57,320 bases of DNA from an uncultured Porphyromonadaceae bacterium. Its GTDB lineage: Bacteria > Bacteroidota > Bacteroidia > Bacteroidales > Muribaculaceae. Shown one piece after another: positions 25,339 through 34,697 of the stretch. Position 1 is the stretch's first letter, and each line of letters opens with the position of its first letter. The translations under genes were made by a program, and so were the position numbers. Location of the stretch: NCBI GenBank assembly GCA_947573485.1, contig CANPGB010000021.1, positions 1 to 57,320 of the forward strand. Direction: 5' to 3'. The notes under the pieces were generated by a model. The model searched no databases. It had not been told where the DNA came from and saw nothing but the letters and a program-made list of their open reading frames with translations.

Positions 25339-27168
25339 TCACCGCGCCAGCCGTTTGCGGCCGTTCACAATATAGATGTGGCCGGGCACCATGCGCTCCA
25401 CCTTGCGCCCGTTGAGGTCGTAGATGCCCGTGCAGCGGTCGGTGTCGGGCTCTACCCGCACGCCGTCGAGGCCGGCGACATCGTCGTCAAACATCAGGCG
25501 CACCTTGGTGGCTGCCGAAGCCTCGCCGATGTTGAGCCATGCACGGTTGGCGAGGAGTTCGGTGCCGTCGGCAAGACGGTAGAAACCCACTTCTCCGTTG
25601 GTCTCTCCGAGGATGCGTATGCTGCTGTTGGCAGTCGCCTTTGTCTCGGTGTCGAGCTGGTAGGAGCCTTGCAGGGCATTAACCTTGGCTATCTCAGCGG
25701 CCTGCGCCTCGAGTTCATCGCTCGGGAGGAGAGGCAGCAGGCGGTTGGCAGGCTCGGGCACATCGGCGTGGCCAATGGTATAGTAAGCTGTGAGGTCGAT
25801 TACCGTGGGGCTCTTGAGGAGCACGGGAGTATGCGGGGGCACGATACCGTCGTCGAGGCGTGTAAGCACGGCGATTTTCTCATTGGCATCGCCCCAAAGC
25901 TCCGACACATAGTAGGCTTCAACGCCGTCGGGAGCGTAGCATTGGTAGGGGAAAGCCGTGTACATGGTCGACCAATAGCCACCGTCGTGCCACATGCTTT
26001 CGTCGGGGAAAGCTGCAAACCAGTTGGTGTCGATATGCTCTTCGTCTACGGCGAGAATGTGGAGGTCGTCGAAAGTATCGGAATTGTTCTTCTTCACGGC
26101 AGGAGAATCCTCACCCCATAAATATTTAAAAGCAAGATAGGTGGAGCCCACTTGCCCAAGCAGATGATACTGATTCTCGTTAGCTCCGCTCCAGGTTATT
26201 TTCATAGGTTTGCCCTCTGCGTAGCCCTTCATATGGTCGTTGGCTACCACCCCCTGGGCACTGAGGCGGATGTCGGTCATGACATCGGTTTTCTGATTGC
26301 TGTAGTTCTTGGAGTTGGCTTCATTGAGCGTGCCTTCCACATAAATAATGATGCCGGGGTCGCCGTAGGCATTATTCTTAGCCCCGTTTGAATAACCATA
26401 ATAGAAGTGGAGCGGATGGCTGAACCACACAAGGTCGGGGGCACAGCTCGTTTCATTCATGTTAAAGTCTATATCCTGATTCCCGACAACTTTCACATAA
26501 TCATTGAACATATTGGCGCAGCGGTAGTAGCCCGTGCCGTGCAACTGCCCCGGGCGCAGGCTCCAGCGGGCCTCAAGATCGAGTTCGCGGTCGATAGTGA
26601 ACTCGGTGTACTTCTTCTCGCTGAAAAGATTGCCGTCCTGGTCATACCAGCCGTCGAAACCGTAAGCCATATTCACCTGGCCTTCAATGGTCCATGGCTG
26701 TTGGGTGTTGATATTTATCTTTTGACCAAGCTTATTGGCAACGCTGCTTATGGTAACTGTAGCCCAATCCGATTTTACCGTTACATAAGGAAAATTATCG
26801 GCAAAGCGCCCGGTGAGACTTACCGTAGTTGGTTTAGTCTCATCAGTGCTACCGGCTGAAAGAGTATGCGTATAGTTTTGCTCTTCCGACAGCTTCGAGT
26901 TTCCGTCATACCACCCGAGGAAAACCTTGCCCTCATTGGGTTGCGCATAGAAGTAATAGGTGTGGTCGGTCGATTCGCTACTGTGAGTCACAGTATTAGT
27001 GCTTCCGTATTCAGGAGTGGAGGTGGCAGTTGTGCTCACGTAAACTTTACCCACACCGCTCGCGGTTGCGGTAGCCTTGGAGTAATAGGTTTTGCTGGCC
27101 GCAAAGGCCTCGCCTGAGGCTAAAAGCAGGAACAGACATGCAAGGATTCTGAGTAATGATTTTGGCAT
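25339..27168 (-). CDS. Secreted InlB B-repeat-like surface protein
   Basis: A 609-residue exported protein (signal to about residue 23, ...SGEAFA). Two Listeria-Bacteroides (InlB B) type repeats are visible: GKVFLGWYDGNSKLSEEQNY and GFDGWYDQDGNLFSEKKY (about residues 80-200), the beta-grasp module common on Bacteroidales surfaces. The middle and end have no recognised motif. The C-terminus, YDLNGRKVERMVPGHIYIVN plus a basic tail, is a shorter relative of the EYFNLQG tags in two other genes here. A TATTTTTG box lies at the complement of 27195-27202. Role unknown; it converges on pfp. Confidence 0.78.
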   Translation of the reverse strand: MPKSLLRILACLFLLLASGEAFAASKTYYSKATATASGVGKVYVSTTATSTPEYGSTNTVTHSSESTDHTYYFYAQPNEGKVFLGWYDGNSKLSEEQNYTHTLSAGSTDETKPTTVSLTGRFADNFPYVTVKSDWATVTISSVANKLGQKININTQQPWTIEGQVNMAYGFDGWYDQDGNLFSEKKYTEFTIDRELDLEARWSLRPGQLHGTGYYRCANMFNDYVKVVGNQDIDFNMNETSCAPDLVWFSHPLHFYYGYSNGAKNNAYGDPGIIIYVEGTLNEANSKNYSNQKTDVMTDIRLSAQGVVANDHMKGYAEGKPMKITWSGANENQYHLLGQVGSTYLAFKYLWGEDSPAVKKNNSDTFDDLHILAVDEEHIDTNWFAAFPDESMWHDGGYWSTMYTAFPYQCYAPDGVEAYYVSELWGDANEKIAVLTRLDDGIVPPHTPVLLKSPTVIDLTAYYTIGHADVPEPANRLLPLLPSDELEAQAAEIAKVNALQGSYQLDTETKATANSSIRILGETNGEVGFYRLADGTELLANRAWLNIGEASAATKVRLMFDDDVAGLDGVRVEPDTDRCTGIYDLNGRKVERMVPGHIYIVNGRKRLAR

Positions 27169-27270
27169 ATATGGTTAGGAATTAATGGTTTGAGCAAAAA
27201 TACGCATAATTTTTACCCCCCCCGTTTTTTAACACACTTTAACGCAGTGTAAATCGTATTATACCATTAT

Positions 27271-27301
27271 TTTGCCGCCTCGCCCTTTTTTTGTAATTTT
27301 G
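27271..27301 (+). promoter_or_regulatory. Promoter of gltX-waaA
   Basis: TTTG at 27271-27274, 19 bases, TAATTTTG at 27294-27301: an exact consensus, with the gltX ATG 26 bases downstream. Confidence 0.75.
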
Positions 27302-27326
27302 CGTGATTAATAAGAAAACGAAAGAA

Positions 27327-28868
27327 ATGGCCACTACAGAACGTGAAGTGCGCGTGCGATTTGCACCGTCGCCCACCGGCCCCCTCCACATCGGCGGGGT
27401 GCGTACTGCTCTCTATAACTACCTCTTTGCCCGTCAGCACGGCGGCAAAATGATTCTCCGCATCGAAGACACTGATTCGCAGCGCTTTGTGCCCGGCGCC
27501 GAAGACTATATCAACGAGGCTCTCGCATGGCTCGGCATCGGCATCGACGAAGGCGTGCGCGAAGGCGGCCCCTACGGCCCCTACAAGCAGAGCGAACGCC
27601 GCGACATCTACCGCGAGCACGTGAAGATGCTCCTCGATGCCGGCAAGGCTTACATTGCTTTCGACACCCCCGCCGAACTCGACGCCCAGCGTGCCGAAAT
27701 TGCCAATTTCCAGTATGATGCCTCTACCCGCGGGCTTATGCGCAACTCCCTCACCCTCGCACCCGAAGAGGTGGAGCGCCTCATTGCCGACGGCGCACAG
27801 TATGTGGTGCGCTTCAAGGTTGAGCCCGGCCGCGACGTGGCTGTCGACGACCTTATCCGCGGTCGTGTGACAATCAAGAGCGACATCCTCGACGATAAAG
27901 TGCTCTACAAGAGCGCCGACGACCTCCCCACCTACCACCTCGCCAACATCGTCGACGACCACCTGATGAAAATCACGCACGTTATCCGCGGTGAGGAATG
28001 GCTCCCCTCGGCTCCCCTCCACGTACTCCTCTACGAGGCTTTCGGCTGGAGCGACACAGCACCCTCTTTCGTGCACCTGCCCCTGCTGCTCAAACCCGAC
28101 GGCAAAGGCAAGCTCAGCAAGCGCGACGGCGACCGCCTCGGCTTCCCTGTGTTCCCCCTCGAGTGGCACGACCCCAAGAGCGGCGAGACATCGTCGGGCT
28201 ACCGTGAGAGCGGCTACCTCCCCGAGGCCGTTGTCAACTTCCTCGCCCTCCTCGGCTGGAACCCCGGCGACGACACCGAAGTGATGTCGATGGCCGAACT
28301 CATCGAGAAATTCTCGCTCGACCACTGCTCTAAAGCAGGTGCTAAATTCGCCTTCGAGAAAGGCAAGTGGTTCAACCACACTTATCTTCAGAACCTCGAC
28401 GACGCCCGTCTTGCCGAGCTTTTCAAGCCCGTGCTCAAGGCCCACGGCATCGACCCCGCCGCTTTCAGCGACGAATATATTACCGCAGCCGTAGCGCTCG
28501 TCAAGAGCCGCATCAACTTTGTGCGCGACCTTTGGGATAACGCCCGCTTCTTCTTCGAAGCCCCCGAGAGCTACGACGCCAAGGCTGTGAAAAAACGCTG
28601 GTCGGAGCAGATGCCCGCCATAATGACAGCCCTCGCCGACAAGCTCGCCACCGAAGCCGACTTCAAAGGCACTGCCCTCGAACCCTCGGTGCTCGGCTGG
28701 ATTGAAGAGAACGGCTACCACCTTGGCAATGTGATGAATGCCTTCCGCCTCACCGTTGTTGGCGAGTGCAAAGGCCCGCACATGTTCGACATCACCGACC
28801 TCCTCGGCCGTGACGAGACTGTGCGCCGCATCCGTGCCGGTGTCGAACGAATCGTTCCCGCTGAATGA
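27327..28868 (+). CDS. gltX: Glutamyl-tRNA synthetase
   Basis: Class I synthetase, 513 residues, charging tRNA-Glu. The HIGH-type motif [20 protein letters not shown] and the KMSKS-type [11 protein letters not shown] are both present. The start is the ATG beginning MATTEREV; a GTG 24 bases upstream is less likely because it abuts the -7 box. The stop overlaps waaA by 4 bases (ATGA), coupling translation to LPS core synthesis. Confidence 0.95.
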   Translation: MATTEREVRVRFAPSPTGPLHIGGVRTALYNYLFARQHGGKMILRIEDTDSQRFVPGAEDYINEALAWLGIGIDEGVREGGPYGPYKQSERRDIYREHVKMLLDAGKAYIAFDTPAELDAQRAEIANFQYDASTRGLMRNSLTLAPEEVERLIADGAQYVVRFKVEPGRDVAVDDLIRGRVTIKSDILDDKVLYKSADDLPTYHLANIVDDHLMKITHVIRGEEWLPSAPLHVLLYEAFGWSDTAPSFVHLPLLLKPDGKGKLSKRDGDRLGFPVFPLEWHDPKSGETSSGYRESGYLPEAVVNFLALLGWNPGDDTEVMSMAELIEKFSLDHCSKAGAKFAFEKGKWFNHTYLQNLDDARLAELFKPVLKAHGIDPAAFSDEYITAAVALVKSRINFVRDLWDNARFFFEAPESYDAKAVKKRWSEQMPAIMTALADKLATEADFKGTALEPSVLGWIEENGYHLGNVMNAFRLTVVGECKGPHMFDITDLLGRDETVRRIRAGVERIVPAE

Positions 28869-30160
28869 ACGCGGCCTACAACGCTGCCATAGCCCTCTAC
28901 AAGGGGGCTGCACGCCTGGCGGCGCTGAGCTCGCCCAAGGTGCGCCATATGCTCCACGGCCAGTGCGAGACGCAGGCGCGCCTTGCGCGTTTCCGTGCCG
29001 AAATGGCTCCCGACGGCTTCGACGTATGGTTCCATGCGGCCTCTCTCGGCGAGTTCGAGCAGGCTCGTCCCCTTATCGAGGCGCTCCTCGAGCATAAGCC
29101 GGGCACGCGCATACTGCTGTCGTTTTTCTCGCCCTCGGGCTATGAGGTGCGCTGCGACTACGACCCTCGCGTGGCCGTGGTATACATGCCCTTCGACACC
29201 CCCGAGGCTGTCGAGGCCTTCCTCGATGCCGCGGCTCCGCGCATGGCGATATTCGTAAAATATGAGTTCTGGGGCAACTACCTCAGCTCGCTCAAGCGCC
29301 GTGGTATAGCCACCTATATAATATCGGCCATTTTCCGTCCCGGGCAGATTTTCTTCAAGCCATGGGGCGGGATGTTCCGCCGCATGCTCGGCTGCTTCGA
29401 CCGCCTCTATGTGCAGGACGAACGCTCGCGCTCGCTCCTGGCAAGTGCCGGAGTCGACGCCGTGACCGTAGCAGGCGACACCCGCTTCGACCGCGTGACG
29501 GCAATCCGTGCCAAGGGGCGCGACATTGCCGAGGTGCAGTGCTTCCTCAATGCCTCACCTGGCGCCCCCGTGCTCGTGGCAGGCAGCAGTTGGGAGCGCG
29601 ACGAAGACGTGTATGTGCCCTGGCTCCGCAACCATCCCGAGGTACGCGCCATAATAGCTCCACACGAGTTCGACAAAGACCGGCTCTCGGCCATGCGCCG
29701 CCGCCTCGGCACCGACGAGACCATGCTTCTGAGCGACTTCAAGCGCATCTGCGACGCCTCGCCCGAAGGCGCTGCGAAGGTAGCCTCCAAGCTCCGCTAT
29801 ATAATAATCGACTGCTTCGGTCTCCTGAGCAGCCTTTACCGCTACGCCGACGTCGCTTATATCGGCGGCGGTTTCGGCGCGGGCATACACAACATCAACG
29901 AGGCCGCCGTCTACGGCATACCCGTGGTATTCGGCCCGCGTCATAAGAAATTCAACGAGGCTGCCGACCTCATTGCCTGCGGCGGCGGGTTCTGCGTGAC
30001 CGACGCCGCAGGCACCGGCAGCACTCTTTCACGCCTCTTCTCCGACGCCGACGGCCGCCGGGCCGCCGGGAAGGCTGCAGGAAACTACATAAGCTCTCAC
30101 ATTGGCGCAACGGCCAAAATCATGACCGACATTTTCGGCATCGACATCACCTCTAAATAA
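28865..30160 (+). CDS. waaA: 3-deoxy-D-manno-octulosonic acid transferase
   Basis: Transfers Kdo from CMP-Kdo to lipid A. A 431-residue GT30 enzyme with [17 protein letters not shown] (catalytic Glu segment), [25 protein letters not shown], and the C-terminal [20 protein letters not shown] donor-binding motif. The N-terminal membrane anchor is weak but present ([16 protein letters not shown]). It works downstream of KdsB, whose gene is at 20956. It overlaps gltX by 4 bases and precedes the ArgC-like gene by 25. Confidence 0.94.
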   Translation: MNAAYNAAIALYKGAARLAALSSPKVRHMLHGQCETQARLARFRAEMAPDGFDVWFHAASLGEFEQARPLIEALLEHKPGTRILLSFFSPSGYEVRCDYDPRVAVVYMPFDTPEAVEAFLDAAAPRMAIFVKYEFWGNYLSSLKRRGIATYIISAIFRPGQIFFKPWGGMFRRMLGCFDRLYVQDERSRSLLASAGVDAVTVAGDTRFDRVTAIRAKGRDIAEVQCFLNASPGAPVLVAGSSWERDEDVYVPWLRNHPEVRAIIAPHEFDKDRLSAMRRRLGTDETMLLSDFKRICDASPEGAAKVASKLRYIIIDCFGLLSSLYRYADVAYIGGGFGAGIHNINEAAVYGIPVVFGPRHKKFNEAADLIACGGGFCVTDAAGTGSTLSRLFSDADGRRAAGKAAGNYISSHIGATAKIMTDIFGIDITSK

Positions 30161-30185
30161 CAAAAACTATCTTAAACTCCTCACC

Positions 30186-31088
30186 ATGATAAAAGCAGGT
30201 ATTTACGGCTCTTCGGCACTAATCGACCCCGTCAGAAAACAGTTGCTCAGGCTCTTGCTACGCCACCCCGACGTTGATCTGCGCGCCGTGGCATCGCCTG
30301 CGGGCAACACCGTGCCCATTGCCGAGCTTCACCCCGTGTATGCCGGCGAGACAGAGCTGCGCCTCGAGCGCGTGCTCAACCTCGACAAACTCGACCTGCT
30401 TTTCGTTATCGACGAGGAGAACCTCACCGACGAGATCATGGATAAATTCCACGCCGAGCCCGACTTCAAACTCATAGTGCTCGGTGAGTCGCCCAAGCTC
30501 AGAGCCACGCGCCCAGGCGAATTTGTCTACGGTCTGCCGGAATACTACCGCAAGGCACTTGTCCGCGGCGCACGCGCCGCTTTCGGCCCCCGTGCCGAGG
30601 CCATGCTCATAGAGCTTGCCCTGCTGCCACTGGCCAAACAGTCGCTCCTCGAGGGCGGCATAAGCATCGAAATGGCCACCAACCGCCCGCACACCCTTGC
30701 CGACGCCACTGCCGAAGCTGCCACTACGCTGCGCGAGGTTCAGCCGTCGTTCGAGGGCACGTTCACATCGTCGACACTCCCCGAAGCGCCCTACGACCGC
30801 CTCGACCTTGTGGCTCGCCTCAGCACGCCCCTCGCCCTCGAAGAGATAGAGCACATCTACGAAGAAGCCTACAGCGACCACGGTTTCGTGTACCTGCTGC
30901 CGGCCACAACACCTATCGAAGAAGACCTGCGCGGCAGCAACAAGTGCCTCATACAGCTGAGCAAGAGCGAAGGCACACTCACAGTGCGTGCAACCCTCGA
31001 CGCTCTCACCAAAGGCTGCACAGGCAACGCCGTGCACATCATGGACCTCATCTTCGGGCTCCACGAGCGCACAGGCTTGTCAATTTAA
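30186..31088 (+). CDS. ArgC-like protein lacking the catalytic cysteine
   Basis: A 300-residue homologue of N-acetyl-gamma-glutamyl-phosphate reductase. Matches include VYGLPEYYRKAL (ArgC: VYGLPEL), ELALLPLAK (ArgC: LALLPLAK) and the C-terminal KGCTGNAVHIMDLIFGLHERTGL (ArgC: KGAAGQAVQNMNLMFG). Where ArgC has NPGC the sequence is FGPRAE, aligning the nucleophile with Ala-137, and the N-terminal GxxGxxG dinucleotide motif is degraded to GIYGSSAL. It is therefore probably not a reductase. No frameshift or stop is visible, so it is kept as an intact gene under selection or recently decayed. It follows waaA and ends 3 bases from the converging gtrA. Confidence 0.75.
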   Translation: MIKAGIYGSSALIDPVRKQLLRLLLRHPDVDLRAVASPAGNTVPIAELHPVYAGETELRLERVLNLDKLDLLFVIDEENLTDEIMDKFHAEPDFKLIVLGESPKLRATRPGEFVYGLPEYYRKALVRGARAAFGPRAEAMLIELALLPLAKQSLLEGGISIEMATNRPHTLADATAEAATTLREVQPSFEGTFTSSTLPEAPYDRLDLVARLSTPLALEEIEHIYEEAYSDHGFVYLLPATTPIEEDLRGSNKCLIQLSKSEGTLTVRATLDALTKGCTGNAVHIMDLIFGLHERTGLSI

Positions 31089-31091
31089 TAT

Positions 31092-31523
31092 TTACTTAAA
31101 AGTAACGGTTCGGTTATACACGAAGTTGGCAAGGGTATACACCACATTGCCAAGCACCGTTGCTATGCCGTAACCCGAAATTACGATACCGGCGAGCATA
31201 AAGTCGTACTTGCCGAAATCGCTCTCGGTGAGCATCCACACAACGGCAAACTGCAGGGCGTAGCAGATAGCGAAGCCCACAAGGAACTTCAGGGCCTCAC
31301 GGCCATAGCCGCCCTTGGAGTGGAAAACCCACGATTTATTGCAGAGAAACGAGTTGGTAACGCCGCAGATATACCCCAAGGCGTTGCTCACATAGAGGTT
31401 CATGCCTAAAAATGACTTACACAGGTATATCACACCGAAGGTTACGAGAGTGTTGAGCACTCCCACCATGCAATATTTAATGAACTGGACAAGTTTCTCG
31501 GCTTTTTCAGGACTTATTTTCAT
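31092..31523 (-). CDS. GtrA-family membrane protein
   Basis: A 143-residue membrane protein with four hydrophobic segments and the GtrA signatures FIKYCMVGVLNTLVTFGVIY and the later LGNVVYTLANFVYNRTVTF. GtrA members move lipid-linked sugars or otherwise serve cell-surface polysaccharide pathways, usually beside a glycosyltransferase, which is absent here. The ATG at 31523 begins inside the end of the TRIC gene (17-base overlap), supporting coupling; an earlier ATG at 31544 is less likely. It is the last gene of the pheS operon. Confidence 0.85.
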   Translation of the reverse strand: MKISPEKAEKLVQFIKYCMVGVLNTLVTFGVIYLCKSFLGMNLYVSNALGYICGVTNSFLCNKSWVFHSKGGYGREALKFLVGFAICYALQFAVVWMLTESDFGKYDFMLAGIVISGYGIATVLGNVVYTLANFVYNRTVTFK

Positions 31524-32154
31524 CGGGCAAATCTTTAGGGTCAACTTTAAGGATAGGCAGCGACCAATGGTAGTGTACAGCCGCCACTCGTAGGCCTATC
31601 ACGGTAAGGCCGCAGCTCGCCTGCTGCAGGATAGGGCTCCCTGCCACAAGCATCACAAACCAGTACACCAGGCCTCCGGCAAGGCACGCCGTGGCATAGA
31701 TATCCTTGCGGAAAAAGAGGGGTTCCTCATTGATGAGAATATCGCGGATCACGCCACCGAACGAGCCGGTTATTATGCCCATGGCTATCGCCACCCAAGC
31801 AGGGAATCCGGCGGCAAAACTCTTCTCTATACCAACCACCACAAAAAGTGCAAGGCCTATGGCGTCGAAGATAAAGAGCGTGCGCATGCCTTTGACAAGG
31901 GCTTTGCGGAAAACTATAACCGTAATAAGCGAGAGCGCCGTCACCGAAAGGTACATCCACGACTGCATCCAGAAAACCGGTATGCCGAGCAGGAGGTCGC
32001 GAAGCGTGCCGCCGCCAATGGCTGTCACGAGGCCCACGATATATGCACCGAACCAATCGAAACTCTTGGCCGCCGCAAGACGTATGCCCGAGATCGCGAA
32101 AGCTATGGTGCCGAGCACCTCGATAATAAATATGAAGAGGTTGGAGTCTTCCAT
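31507..32154 (-). CDS. TRIC-family trimeric intracellular cation channel-like protein (YicG)
   Basis: A 215-residue membrane protein, formerly UPF0126, with seven predicted helices made of two repeats. Each repeat carries a glycine-rich RD motif: AIGGGTLRDLLLG and GSFGGVIRDILIN. Prokaryotic members are trimeric cation channels. It lies 3 bases after nth and overlaps gtrA. Physiological ion and role are not readable from the sequence. Confidence 0.88.
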   Translation of the reverse strand: MEDSNLFIFIIEVLGTIAFAISGIRLAAAKSFDWFGAYIVGLVTAIGGGTLRDLLLGIPVFWMQSWMYLSVTALSLITVIVFRKALVKGMRTLFIFDAIGLALFVVVGIEKSFAAGFPAWVAIAMGIITGSFGGVIRDILINEEPLFFRKDIYATACLAGGLVYWFVMLVAGSPILQQASCGLTVIGLRVAAVHYHWSLPILKVDPKDLPDENKS

Positions 32155-32157
32155 TTC

Positions 32158-32868
32158 TCAGTTTTTATCGCCGTCGTTACGGTTCTCTCCTGCCATACTG
32201 CGGGTGCGCTCGAGCGCCCTCGCCTCGGCCTTGACCTCGGCCTGGCGGTGGCGGCAGATGTCGGCAAGGAAGCAGCCCTCGCACATGGGTTTGCGAGCCT
32301 TGCACACATAGCGGCCGTGGAGTATGAGCCAGTGGTGAGCCTTGGCAATGAGCTCTTCGGGAATATTGCCGGTGAGCTTCTTCTCGGTGCTCAGAGGGTT
32401 GCGGCTGCGGGTTGTGAGCCCTATGCGCTCGGCCACTCGGAACACGTGGGTGTCGACGGCCATGGCAGGGTGGTTGAAAATCACCGAGAGTATTACGTTG
32501 GCAGTCTTGCGCCCAACGCCGGGCAGGCTCATGAGGCTGTCGATGTCGGCGGGGATCTCTCCGCCGAAGTCCTCGGTAAGCTTGCGCGCCATGCCCATGA
32601 GCGACTTGGTCTTGTTATTGGGGTAGGAGCACGACTTTATGAGCGCGAAGATGTCGTCGGCCGACGCTTTGGCAAGGTCGGCAGCAGTAGGATAAGCCTC
32701 AAAGAGAGCGGGCGTTATCATATTCACGCGCTTGTCGGTGCACTGCGCCGAGAGTATCACTGCCACGAGCAACTGATAGGGGTTTTCGTAGTGCAGCTCG
32801 GTCTTGGGCGAGGGCATCTCGGCGGCGAAGCGCTCGATGACGGCTTTATAGCGGTCGGCCTGTTTCAT
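32158..32868 (-). CDS. nth: Endonuclease III
   Basis: DNA glycosylase/AP lyase for oxidised pyrimidines, 236 residues. The helix-hairpin-helix with LPGVGRKTANVILSV (catalytic Lys) is followed by VDTHVFRVAERIGL (catalytic Asp). The C-terminal [4Fe-4S] cluster has the exact C-x6-C-x2-C-x5-C spacing, CKARKPMCEGCFLADIC. It overlaps crcB by 4 bases (ATGA). Slightly longer than the E. coli enzyme at the C-terminus. Confidence 0.95.
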   Translation of the reverse strand: MKQADRYKAVIERFAAEMPSPKTELHYENPYQLLVAVILSAQCTDKRVNMITPALFEAYPTAADLAKASADDIFALIKSCSYPNNKTKSLMGMARKLTEDFGGEIPADIDSLMSLPGVGRKTANVILSVIFNHPAMAVDTHVFRVAERIGLTTRSRNPLSTEKKLTGNIPEELIAKAHHWLILHGRYVCKARKPMCEGCFLADICRHRQAEVKAEARALERTRSMAGENRNDGDKN

Positions 32869-33236
32869 GAGTTAAGTATTTTGTACATCAGCCAATAGGC
32901 AAGCGCGCACAGCAGGGGGCCTCCCACAGCCGACACCGACCAATAGAGTGCGGCATCGGCCCAGCGGGCATCGCGCACAAGGGCAATGAAGTCGAGCGAG
33001 AACGACGAGAAGGTGGTGAAACCGCCCAACAGCCCGGCCACAAGCAGGCGCGAGCACCATGCAGGCGCATTATAGTGGGTGAGCACAAGCCACAGGCAGC
33101 CTATAGCAAAGCTGCCTGCAAGATTGATTATCATGGTGCTGTGCCATGCCTGCAGAGGCACTATGCGCAGACTCTGGACGGCGACGCGCAGCATGGCGCC
33201 CAACATGCCGCCCAGCCCCACAAAAAGGTATTGCAT
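32865..33236 (-). CDS. crcB: Fluoride ion channel (CrcB/FluC)
   Basis: A 123-residue, four-helix membrane protein. The FluC signature GGFTTFSSFSLDFIAL and the earlier INLAGSFAIG (conserved Asn) are intact. Starting at the ATG at 33236 places the protein 20 bases after pheS; the longer frame back to 33281 would overlap pheS and add a non-membrane leader. A fluoride riboswitch is not seen, as expected for a gene inside the operon. A single FluC should form a dual-topology dimer. Confidence 0.9.
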   Translation of the reverse strand: MQYLFVGLGGMLGAMLRVAVQSLRIVPLQAWHSTMIINLAGSFAIGCLWLVLTHYNAPAWCSRLLVAGLLGGFTTFSSFSLDFIALVRDARWADAALYWSVSAVGGPLLCALAYWLMYKILNS

Positions 33237-33255
33237 GATAGCCGGGACGCTGATA

Positions 33256-34272
33256 TCAATGAGCTGCGGTGAACTCCTCAAGGAAACGGGTATCGTTCTC
33301 CGAGAAGAGGCGCAGGTCTTTAACGCGGTATTTGAGGTTGGTGATACGCTCTATGCCCATGCCGAGAGCGAAGCCGGAGTACTCCTTGGAGTCGATGCCG
33401 CAAGCCTCGAGCACGGCGGGGTCTACCATACCGCAGCCGAGAATCTCAACCCAGCCGGTGCCCTTGCAGAAAGAGCAGCCCTTACCGCCGCAGAGGTCGC
33501 AGCTGATATCCATTTCGGCCGAAGGCTCGGTGAAGGGGAAGTAGCTGGGGCGCAGACGGATTTCGGTCTGCGGGCCAAACATCTCGCGGGCAAAGTAAAG
33601 CAGCGTCTGGCGAAGGTCGGCAAAGGTTACGTTCTTATCCACATAGAGAGCCTCTACCTGGTGGAAGAAGCAGTGAGCGCGAGCCGAGATAGCCTCGTTG
33701 CGGTACACACGACCCGGGCAAATGATGCGGATAGGGGGCTTCTGCGATGTCATCACACGGGTCTGCACCGACGAGGTGTGTGTGCGCAGCAGCACGTCGG
33801 GCCGGCGACCGATGAAGAAAGTATCCTGCATATCGCGCGCAGGGTGGTCGGCTGCGAAGTTGAGCGACTCGAACACGTGCCAGTCGTCTTCCACCTCAGG
33901 GCCTTCGGCAATGGTGAAACCGAGGCGGCGGAAGATGTCGATAATCTGCTCACGCACGAGCGAGAGTGGGTGACGCGTACCCAGACGCACGGGAGCTGCC
34001 GTGCGGGTGAGGTCGAGCAGCGAGCTGTCGCCCTCGCCTTCGGCTGCATCGCGCAGGGCGTTGATGCGGTCGGTGGCAAAAGCCTTCAACTCGTTAAGGG
34101 CCTGACCTATCTCGCGCTTCTGCTCGGCAGGAACATTCCGGAAGTCGGCCATAAGGGCGTTGATAGCGCCTTTCTTACTGAGATACTTTATGCGGAGCGC
34201 CTCTACCTCGGCGGCATTGGCAGCGGAGGCAGCTTCAAGTTCGGCGCGTATTTCGTTGATTTTGTTTATCAT
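33256..34272 (-). CDS. pheS: Phenylalanyl-tRNA synthetase alpha subunit
   Basis: Class II synthetase catalytic subunit, 338 residues. After the N-terminal coiled arm, LGTRHPLSLVREQIIDIFRR, GPEVEDDWHVFESLNF and the class II motifs around RVYRNEAISARAHCFFHQVEALYVDK and GFALGMGIERITNLKY are present. It heads the operon pheS-crcB-nth-TRIC-gtrA; pheT is elsewhere. A TAAATTTG -7-like box is at the complement of 34296-34303. Confidence 0.95.
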   Translation of the reverse strand: MINKINEIRAELEAASAANAAEVEALRIKYLSKKGAINALMADFRNVPAEQKREIGQALNELKAFATDRINALRDAAEGEGDSSLLDLTRTAAPVRLGTRHPLSLVREQIIDIFRRLGFTIAEGPEVEDDWHVFESLNFAADHPARDMQDTFFIGRRPDVLLRTHTSSVQTRVMTSQKPPIRIICPGRVYRNEAISARAHCFFHQVEALYVDKNVTFADLRQTLLYFAREMFGPQTEIRLRPSYFPFTEPSAEMDISCDLCGGKGCSFCKGTGWVEILGCGMVDPAVLEACGIDSKEYSGFALGMGIERITNLKYRVKDLRLFSENDTRFLEEFTAAH

Positions 34273-34697
34273 CGCTTTGCTTGTCTTTCAAGCTGCAAAT
34301 TTACAAAAAATTCCCATATAAACAGCCGCACACCCACATAAATGCGAAGCTAAAAAAAGCAACCCTGCACAGGGCAGGGCTGCTTATAGCGTACGCCGGG
34401 ACGCAGATTAGCTTTAGCGTAGGCGTGCGGGGGCTGAGTGCCCATAGGTCATGGCGTCCTTACGGACGCGCGGCCAGGCAATGGGGTTCAACAAAAAGGG
34501 TATGCGGAGACATAAGTGCGCCTTGCAGATGGTTTTACACCTCCGTAGGCCGCTTATTTCTATGATGTTCTGCATAAGCCTCATGTCAAAACATCGAAAA
34601 ACCCCGCACGCCTTAGCTAAAGCTCGGGCGTACGGGGATTACGGGGATTATTCGGCGTCCTGACGGATGCGTTTCTTAATATCTTGACGTACTATCT
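34273..34697. other. 425-base intergenic region upstream of pheS with palindromic element
   Basis: Contains the pheS -7-like box near 34296 and, from about 34390 on, a diverged copy of the long palindromic intergenic element. No gene is recognisable; the short frames here are not supported. Confidence 0.6.
34390..34672. repeat. Long palindromic intergenic element, copy 2 (diverged)
   Basis: GCGTACGCCGGGACGC with AGGCGTGCGGGG, a GGCGTCCTTACGGACGC hairpin, and at the far end CCCCGCACGCC with GGGCGTACGGGG and GGCGTCCTGACGG. Same order as copies 1 and 3 but with more changes and unrelated filler in the middle. Confidence 0.6.

Noticed and set aside
33237-33281. N-terminal extension of CrcB back to 33281
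   Set aside because: It would overlap pheS and add residues before the first helix that FluC proteins do not have.
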